From: Bombardia bombarda
Lineage: Eukaryota > Ascomycota > Sordariomycetes > Sordariales > Lasiosphaeriaceae
Reading direction: 5' to 3'
Length of the DNA: 64,000 nt
NCBI GenBank assembly: GCA_030512295.1
Contig: JAULSR010000006.1
Location: 1,116,001-1,180,000, forward strand
Part shown: positions 55,701 to 64,000 of the stretch, one piece after another
How positions within the stretch are numbered: position 1 is the first letter of the stretch
How the letters are laid out: each line of letters opens with the position of its first letter
Made by a program: the position numbers and the translations under genes
The notes under the pieces: generated by a model
The model's database searches: none
What the model was told of the DNA's origin: nothing
The model's input: only the letters and a program-made list of their open reading frames with translations

Positions 55701-58700
55701 CCGATTGGGCGTTTCTGATATTGAGATATTGCAAGCACGAGTATTTAGCCTCTGCCTCTGTCCCTCAGCTAGGAAATAGCGACTCATGCCAAACGTCACA
55801 GAAGGGCTTCCTTCTCCTGCTGTGCACATCGCTCTCATACCATAGAGATAAGCCACCTTATCTTACCTACACACATAGGATACATCAATTGGCAATTTCA
55901 GGCAGTCAAGAAACGGAGTAGCACCAGATAAAGGCACAGCACCGGTCAACTGTGGAACGGATGGACAACAGCAAGAAATTGAACATCCATAGAATGCTTC
56001 AGTCAGAGCGATGATTACGGTTACCAATCTTCAAGGGAATGGCAAATGTTCTGGACCGCAAGGTCAATAATGCCGACAAGTAAGCATCAGTCCCAGTCGT
56101 GCCCCTGATCGTAGTTTTGAATAGGGGCTGGCGACTTGCAACAAACAGGGAACTGAATCCAAGAATCCATAGTCATAGCAAGCGTCATGCAAAGCACACA
56201 AGCTAAGTCGCAATAACCATATTCGTGAGAGCGAAGGATGGCGAAGGATCGTGGAGCGGCGTATCAAACAAGTCACTCCTTTCCAGTTCACGAGTATAGG
56301 GCAAGCCAAGTGCCGATACAACGCACACGGTGGAGAACCAGCGAGCCATATGCCGAAGAGAAACGAGCCTGGAGCGATGGACAAGTCCCAAGGCGCTTGG
56401 ACGATCTAGTGAAGCATCAGAGATCTTTAGCCCCCCACAGCTGATTGAGAGCGAGACGTGACAACGGTTGTCCGTCTGCAAGACGACCTTTCCCGGACCA
56501 TGTGCCGGACTTTGCGGAGAGCAAAGACTTATGCCTGTCTTTCGACGCGATGGTGGTGATAGTAAGACGACGAGCTCTTACACCAGCACAAGGCTCCCGC
56601 ATCGGCCAAATAGACGGGGCGTTTCAATACCTCATAGTTACAGAGAACCACAAAGTATTCGGAGGTATTCGGCGGCTTCCCAAGCGCGGCTCAAAGCAGT
56701 TGGTGCCTTCACCCCCCTCACCATTCTCGGACCTTGGCATCCCAGGACACAGATCAGCTACTCAAGGCCGGCACGCTCGGCCGGCTGGGTCACCGGGCTC
56801 CTGGCTCTGCCATGTGGACGCGACAAGATCCATTGGTTTAATTGATTGGCTTGAAGCGGGGATTTTGTGAATCCGGGACTCTATCAATTGCGGTCTCTGG
56901 CCAAACAAAACGCCGCGAAGACTCACTATTTCCTAACCACCAGTGCTTTACACAGAACCACCAGGGTCAACTCGGTGTGCATTACACTAGCTTGACAGTT
57001 AATGGATACCCCGTAAACGTCTGCCTGGAGCCGTTAACCAGGATGAGGAAAGTAGCCCCTCCCGGCGCCTTGAGTTTTTTTTTTTCCTTGCGCCGGGTGC
57101 GTCATGGTAGTGTAAAACACGTGGTCGGCCCGACACCGACTGACATATCACATCAAATAGTTTCGAGGCGGGGAATTCGGACGACATCATCCTTGTACTG
57201 GTTGGTTCAATCGCCGAGGTAAGACGAATCGACTGTTGTTGGGTCGGCTTGCTTCGACTAAGCAGTCGCTTTGCCATCCCGTGGATCCGACTCCAATTAC
57301 TGAAGCGGTTTTGATGCGGCCATCGCCAGCGAAAATCTCCACGGGAGCGGCGACGTGCTACGTGAGCTGAGTCTTCGAATTTCATACCAGCACATGATCC
57401 TGGAGCAACTGGTCATAATCAAGAGTCATCAGAGCTACTGTATGGGCTATCTTCTGGGACCGATGATTCGGGAAGGTCACCAACAGTATTCGTATTCAAG
57501 GGCTCAATGTGAAGCAACTGGATTCCTGGAGTTATCTCGCCTGTTGAGCCGAATCCTTAGCCTCATGACAAACTAGCTTCCCCACACGCACGCGTTTCTT
57601 GTGCTGTAATCTGCAATAAAGACGGAAGACAAACGTATAGTGCCGCACACAATGGATCCACATACAGGACGTCGGTCCGTACGACCCCTCCCTTTTATTT
57701 GTTTTTCTTTCCTTTGTTAATCCATGAGGCACTAACTAGTAGTCTAACCAGTACCGAGGGGTTCGGGGTCGAAGCTCGCGATTGGTGTCTATTTTCAGCC
57801 TGCATGGAGTGCCGCGGCATCCGACCCTTGCAAACGAACTGGACCAGAGCCGCGTGCTAAGGATTCGATATTCGTCCTAAACCGGGAAGCTATTCGTTGT
57901 CGGAGCCAACCGCCTTGGAGATAAGTGATGATGCGATGAACAGATCTATCCAAAACCTCCGGCCATCACAATATGGAGAGGATCGATCAGTCTTAGACGA
58001 ATGCATGTCAAGAGACGCCTACCATGACACAACTTCTTTCTGACAAAGACCAACAACGACACTATATACATGTTGCCTAATCACAGCGAGCACGTTTATT
58101 CGAGGCATTCTTGGCCACTGCATCTGACGATCTTATCAATTACTGATTCAGAATTTCGAGCGTGCGAGAGGGCATCGCACTGGGAGCCCCAAATGAATAC
58201 TACCGGCATCCGCTGCCTTGCAAAGGAGGGACAACCACACGTATTGCCCATGCTGCATTGCTTTGCACAACTTGGCGCATGCAGATTTGGTGGTCCAATG
58301 ACGACCCACGCCAATCGTCTGGTTGTCGTTCAGTTTACATCATGTTCTGGTTTAGTTTATGTAGGGTTGCTGTGCAACACCGACCATCCGATAAAGTTGG
58401 CACGAATGGAAGGCGAGATCCGGGTTCCTTATAACTGCTAGTAGAAATAAGGTCTGCGGGTTTACTCTGCCGACTTCTCCGGCACATCTCTGAACTCGCC
58501 AGACGGCCCAGCTTCTTTTATTAGAAGCCGGGCACGGTACGATGGCGGCCTACGCGGCAGGGCTGGCCGTCAAGACGACTCACTATGGTACTCACCAGGC
58601 CGCAGATTGCGCCTCCTAACTTGCCTTTGAGGTCAACTCCGTATGACTGGCCATGGGAGTCGGTGAGCAAGATGGTGGCCAATTCATATGAGCTGGGCAG

Positions 58701-61700
58701 ACGAGAGCATCATACACAAGGATGCTGCAGGAACTTCAGTTCACCCAACGTCTCTCATGCCCATATCAAACGGAGCCGGCCCTCCTGGCGCGCATGTGAC
58801 TCCCGCGGTTGCGCTCCCAAGACAACTGCAGAGGAAATTACATCGGTATTGCTCATGCAGCTGGCTGGAACAGAGACAGATCGAGCCAGTCTGGGCCTTC
58901 GTTTAGTTGTTGTGGGCGATTGCCAACAACTTTGACAGCAAATTGTACACACCGGGGGTTGAACTAACGCATATAAGGTCCCGCGTATTCTATAAGCTCC
59001 ATCTGACAGAATGCGAACCGCGAACTGCGGCCAGAGCGGAAAATGGTCACAATCTGATCAGTGATGATGGCTGTCAATTGAGAATGCGACATGACGGGGG
59101 ACGAGGCAGGCAAGCAAGGGCGCAAAGAAATTGGAGCTGGCACAGCTCTGGCGGAATGGAATGCCGAGCGCCCACTGCACGCCACGGATCTCGTTCACGT
59201 CCAACGTCAAAATGATTTCTAGTACTATCCATCCCTGCCATCGGCGCGAGCATTGGGATCGTGTGTGGTGACCACACATCTGACGGACCAGGTTGCTTCC
59301 CCAGTCGATTTCATGTGCAGAGTCCGCGAACAGGCTAATTGCCGCTTCGATATTGCCGACAAGCAACAAGCACCGGGGACTTTCCTTGCAATAACAACTT
59401 GACAGCTTCCGCAGGCCCTTGTACGTTGTGTACCTACCACCAACATGATTTGCTACCAATGGAGCAACAGACTTGTCATTTCCCGTGCCACCGTGTGCCG
59501 CTCACAACCAGCAATGCACTCCAGATTCGCCAGACCCTCACGGGAAATATTGAGATGCAAGATACTGGTTTTGACAGTGACTACTGACCAGACCAGAGTA
59601 GAAAATGTGGTATAGCAACTCTCGAAGGCGCTGTCCAAGCTAAGCAATGTGCAATGTGTTTTGAGCCTTTGGGACCAATAGACAAGAAGGGTCGTTGGTC
59701 ATGTGTTCGCTCCCATCTGTTCACCAAGGTTGGCACATGTCTGGATGTCTTCATTCACTTCGACAACGACAAGCCGAGGCGATGTTGCCCGCAAACTTTA
59801 AGAAAATGATAAATCTTGGTTGGCGTGATGGTCTTCTGCCAGCCCTGACTCTGATCATGAGCCGCCCTCTATTGATTGGACCCAAGACGGACGGCGCACC
59901 CACGTTACACGGGCACACGGACCAGATCATAAATTGGGTGTGACCGTGAGATTGATTGAGGGATAGTGATGTCGGGCCCTATCCTAAAAATAGCCCCTCC
60001 CCGCACATGTCTCAACTGTGATGCTGTGGTGATAGCGGCGTGTAGTCGTCCCGCTGACTGACAGAATTCGGAGACAGGAATCGCAACAACCAGTCGGCTC
60101 CTTGGATTTGTTCCAAAGGGGGCGGGAGAGTGACGAGTGGCCTGCGGCACTCGTCGAGATCGCTGCTGCAGAGTCCGTTTGTCGATTCAGACCATGAGAC
60201 CTAAGGGGGGCAAGGAACCGCGAACTTGTCTGTTATGACAACTGAGGTCGATAAACCCCACCTGTAGCCCGAATGATGGCATAATGCATGGTATTCGGAT
60301 ACTGGTGCCTTCGCCTCGTCTGCTTGTCTACTGGTCAGGGCGCAAAGAGCGGGAACTGGAGGCGATCCCCCAGAAAAAGTTACCACCAAACTCTCGATGC
60401 GAGCCACCTGCCCCTCCCTCCCAAGAGCGATCCCACAATCCTACTGTCAGGACCTGACGTCCCATCAGGACCCTGTTGATGTTGTTTTAACGATGAAAGA
60501 CAAGGCGATTTTGTCCGCGACTTAGACCAGAAGTGGAAGCGAATCCAACCAACAGCCATATTTGCAACATTAGAGGCGTGGATTCTTGAGCTAGTGGTTT
60601 CTAGAAGACCAAAGGATAACCATCCTAGCCGCCAAGTCGCCTACCCTGGACCGGTCCTCCTGCAAAGCACTGACCAGAGTCCTGCTTTGTCTCATCAGAT
60701 TGCCTGTCTAGATTGGGTTGCAGGGCCTTGGTGTCCATCGTCAACAAGCCTGTCCACTAAGCTCCACAAACCAGGGGTTAGCCCCCTAAAGTCCCGTGCT
60801 CGCTGTCTCATCTCCACCACAAGCTTCGCTGGACTTCGGCAGTTTGGACTTTGCCCTCACTGAAGGGTCATAAACCGAAAGAATTACGAACAGCAACTAC
60901 AGAGGCAAGTCATCCCTTCTGGGCACGTCAAATACAGAGAGGGGAGCTGAGGAGAGAAATCCATGTGGATATGTGCACGACCCAGCCACACGGCCACAGG
61001 ACTTGACGTCGATCTTAGCTTGGGACCCTGTCCAATAACATCACTTTAATGCATTGACAAATTCTGGCTCAAGTTCTCTGGTTGGGACGAACCTGGGGCC
61101 TTGTTCGACATTAATTACACAGACGCTATTGAAAGGTAACGCAAGTCGCTCTGGCCTGGTTGAGAGGCAGAATACGACTCTACGAACAGCATAGCACCGT
61201 GGTAACAATACGACACAGTAATGCGTTAAGAGAATGAATATACGGCGGATAAGTACGACTGAAGTATTGGGACAGATGTGGGCCGAGGGTTGTAATCTCG
61301 GTCGACTGTAGAAAACGCCCGTCAACAAATGGCCTGAGGGGATCTCATCAGCTTGGCACGCTAGCTCTTGTATTTCTTTTTCCTGTCTGACTCGACCTTC
61401 GGCATCTGGTTGCCGCATCATCAGAGATCGAATCGAATCACGTCTTGTGTTTACCCTTGTTGCCGAAGCTGAAAAGCCTCATCCGCGACCCCCCACGAAA
61501 GGAGCCGGCCGTTGTCGAGCCCCCGAGCGAGGTTACTCCCCCTCCATAGCGGATTTCAAGGTTAACTGCCCACTATTCGCCGGTCCTGTCTCGCTTGCCC
61601 CGACCAGTCACCTCTCTAGGATTTCTGCTGAAACGATTCGGCTAGGTAGAGCCAAGGATTGCCTACTGCATGGCAGCATGCAATGCTACTCGCACTCGGC

Positions 61701-64000
61701 TACAAAAACTCAAGAAGGAGAAGTATTACGGATCTTAATCAGCATCGACATTATGTTGACGCTTTGAGCCTATCGGGCTTCGATCTAAGACTACATACCT
61801 ACCTACCTACATACCTTACCTCCCTAGTCCGCATGAGAAATAAGAATATCAAATTTCTCTACATACGGAATGCATCGCTACTTTCACTAATAAGCGATGG
61901 CATGAAAAGACGGCCAGACTGCACCTCGGCGCCTTAGATCATGGTTACACAGCACTTTGAGTACGGGGTATCCTTGTGCGCACCACGGTAGCAGCCTGTA
62001 GGATGACTACGCACGGTGTCATTTCCGGTGTGTGCGGCGATATCCCGTATTGTTGGAGGTTAGGATACGTACTGTGGTAGTGTACAATTCACCAGCTCGA
62101 GACCAGGTACCAATCCCAGCAATGTGAAAGGTCGCAGGTCAGTCAACCAAGTACCAGGGGCCAGGGAGATCGGCATGTCTTGAGAAAGCTCCGAGGTCAA
62201 GTTGCACGGCAGCGTGACCGGCGCAGAGCCTGTTCGCGCCATTCGGGGAGCCTCCGGATGATGACGGCCAATCATGATCAGCAACATCCGGGGATGGTCT
62301 TGAGAACAGGGAAAAGGTTGTGCTGGTTGCAGAACCCGAGACGAACAACTGCGCCTTTCCAAGAAGATCTACCTCTTTTCTAGAGTCCAGACTGCTGCTG
62401 CTGCTGCTGCCGCGACTTCTGCCGGTGCCGCTGCTGTTCCACAGAAAACATGGCCCAAGGCGGCCAGAATAAAAAAACTGGGCCAAAGAGAGGCACAGTC
62501 TCCCGTGGCTCGCCCTACCCATTTGCGGCACTGTACACGTGTAACCTCTCTTCTCTCTTCTGTGCCGTTGCCATGCCTCGGGTGCTGGTTTGGTCCGGTA
62601 ATTAGGACTCAACCGTTGGAGATGGGTGAGTGATTTTGCTGAAAGAGAAGAACCTTACGTATTCGTAGTTGGTGATCTGATGGTGTTTCTGGAAGCTGAC
62701 TGACCGACCAGTTCACAGGGTCTCCCTGTCTTATTCTTCTTTAGGCCTCGCTGCCCTGTCTTGTTTCTTCGGGCATATGAACTGTGCATTTCGGTGTCTG
62801 TCGACTCGCATGGGATATTGACAGCCAACAGACACAGGGGGTGAAGGCAATAGTTGCGGGGAAGCTGATTAAACTGATAGACAGGCAGACATGATCCCAA
62901 CGATTCATCATCACCACCTTGCCGGTTTCGAACAAGTGAAACCTGCGGCGGCGGCGGCGACGGCGGCTAGCTGCCTACTCACATTGCAACTGCACAACCA
63001 AAACCAGAGATGCAACGATAAAACTCATAGGCATCAATATTGCATGCTCCGTTGGAACTCGAGCTGCTGGCAGCAGGAGAGCGCTAATAAAGAAATCACA
63101 TAAGCGCTGCGCAGTTTTGTCCAAACCGATAAGAAAAGCAGTCGAGTTTGTCCGAACCCCTTCAGATAGTGCCATGCAGGTCACCACTTTCGGGCGAAGC
63201 AAGAAATAGGAGAGGGTTTTGTGGCTGCCGGTTTTCGAAGCTGCGGACTCTCTGCGACTTCCGACAAGTCGCCGCCGCCGCCGCCGCCGCCCCGTTTCCT
63301 AGTTGGCGGGCCTCGAGCTGGCCTAGCCAGTCCAGTCGCTTCCAGCTTACCTTACCTACCTGCTTACCTAGGTCAAGTGTAAAATGGGGTCGCAAGCCAT
63401 TGTTATTAGGGAGTACCAGAAACACCAGAGAAACCGAGCCTGCTTCCAGGCTACTTGGTGGAACACAGATTTGAAAGAAAGTAGTGATGAGAATACAGTT
63501 GTACTGGTCTCGACGGTCTCGTGGGGTTTCACAGAACTTTGAGAGGCTGAGACTGGCTCAAGTTTGCAGCCATGTTCTCTTGAACCTCAGCCGTTGGAAC
63601 TGGTAATATGACATATCATATTATATCCACAATCCACCGTTGAGACCGACCGCACTTTTCAACATTTACAACATGGGACGAACCTGAAGTACGTGGGTAT
63701 ATGCGAGTCTGGGCTTAACGGGGCACACACCGAATTATCCATGGTTCCGGATGATTAGCCAGGCGCGGGCGCAGCGCTTACGGTTGGGACCTCCGCCTGA
63801 ACCTGGGTAACCCACCAACTCCCAATCCATATTCGACAGCGTGCATACAATACCTACTCGGTACTCGTACACGAAAGCGCGCTGTGTTGCTGCAACCTAC
63901 GAAGCACTGGCTTAAAGTTGACTTTGAAATGTTGTTGTCCAAGGCAGGAGTTGACCCTGTGAAGCCGGCCTGGCTGGCTGTCTTGATCTTTCCCTTCTCC
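52792..64000. other. 11.2-kb stretch without recognisable genes
   Basis: I read all frames here and found no family motif. Open frames are at most about 157 codons, stops are evenly spread and codon bias is not gene-like. Simple repeats occur at 57074-57086 (T run), 61796-61815 (CTAC), 62396-62410 (CTG) and 63271-63288 (CCG). Composition is intermediate, not strongly AT-rich. It may hold non-coding RNAs, decayed elements or fast-evolving small genes that I cannot see. Confidence 0.5.

Noticed and set aside
1..64000. Secondary-metabolite cluster, CRISPR array, rDNA or phage-like system
   Set aside because: No PKS, NRPS, P450, transporter cluster, spaced direct repeats, rRNA-like sequence or viral hallmark was seen. 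The genes are dispersed housekeeping functions.

Overview
The window reads as nuclear DNA of a filamentous ascomycete, most likely a Sordariomycete. Genes are monocistronic and lie on both strands. They carry short GT-AG introns of about 56-200 nt, often with a CTAAC or CTGAC branch-site-like motif. Coding exons are GC-rich, and the intergenic DNA is dotted with ACCTAGGTA-type and microsatellite motifs. No plasmid, phage, CRISPR or operon architecture is visible.

Layout, left to right. The 3' end of an unknown gene lies at 1-38. A small low-complexity protein is at 4192-4440 (+). The splicing factor YJU2/CWC16 is at 5603-6712 (-), followed by an SPX-EXS phosphate-transporter-like SYG1/XPR1 homologue at 7550-11241 (-). 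An AT-rich, gene-less island (about 11.7-14.4 kb) carries a MITE-like inverted-repeat element. A Q-rich fungal protein is at 17765-19200 (+). The CAF-1 large subunit is at 21528-23669 (+), convergent with an Ape1-like M18 vacuolar aminopeptidase at 24861-26535 (-). A tRNA-derived, SINE-like sequence lies near 27.2 kb. A PAF-acetylhydrolase-like lipase is at 28699-30732 (+). A single-span membrane protein at 31536-33396 (-) is divergent from UTP13 at 33937-36736 (+). The tri-snRNP protein SAD1/USP39 follows at 37323-39029 (+), then an eIF4E-homologous (4EHP-like) protein at 40467-41894 (-). Methylenetetrahydrofolate reductase is at 44171-46315 (+). A putative helix-turn-helix nuclear protein with a YEQ repeat is at 48494-49971 (-). 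A PQ-loop protein of the ANY1/SLC66A2 type is at 51818-52791 (-). The last 11.2 kb contains no gene I can recognise.

Functionally the set is housekeeping. It covers RNA processing (YJU2, SAD1, UTP13), translation (4EHP), chromatin assembly (CAF-1), one-carbon/methionine metabolism (MTHFR), phosphate sensing (SPX-EXS), vacuolar proteolysis and membrane lipid handling. The genes are not a pathway cluster.

The most striking pattern is that five of the thirteen full-length genes (YJU2, SYG1, the Q-rich gene, CAF-1 and APE1) are each broken by a single frameshift. Every break sits in a C/G homopolymer of 5-8 bases, and in every case one extra base restores the conserved frame and a coding length divisible by three. 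I read this mainly as systematic homopolymer under-calling in the assembly, not biology, but it can be tested. Other points of interest are a probable GC-AG intron, a 5-nt initial coding exon, a decayed inverted-repeat element whose arms differ mostly by transitions (RIP-like), a SINE-like element, and a CACGTG box upstream of the SPX gene. I found no clearly new multi-gene system.
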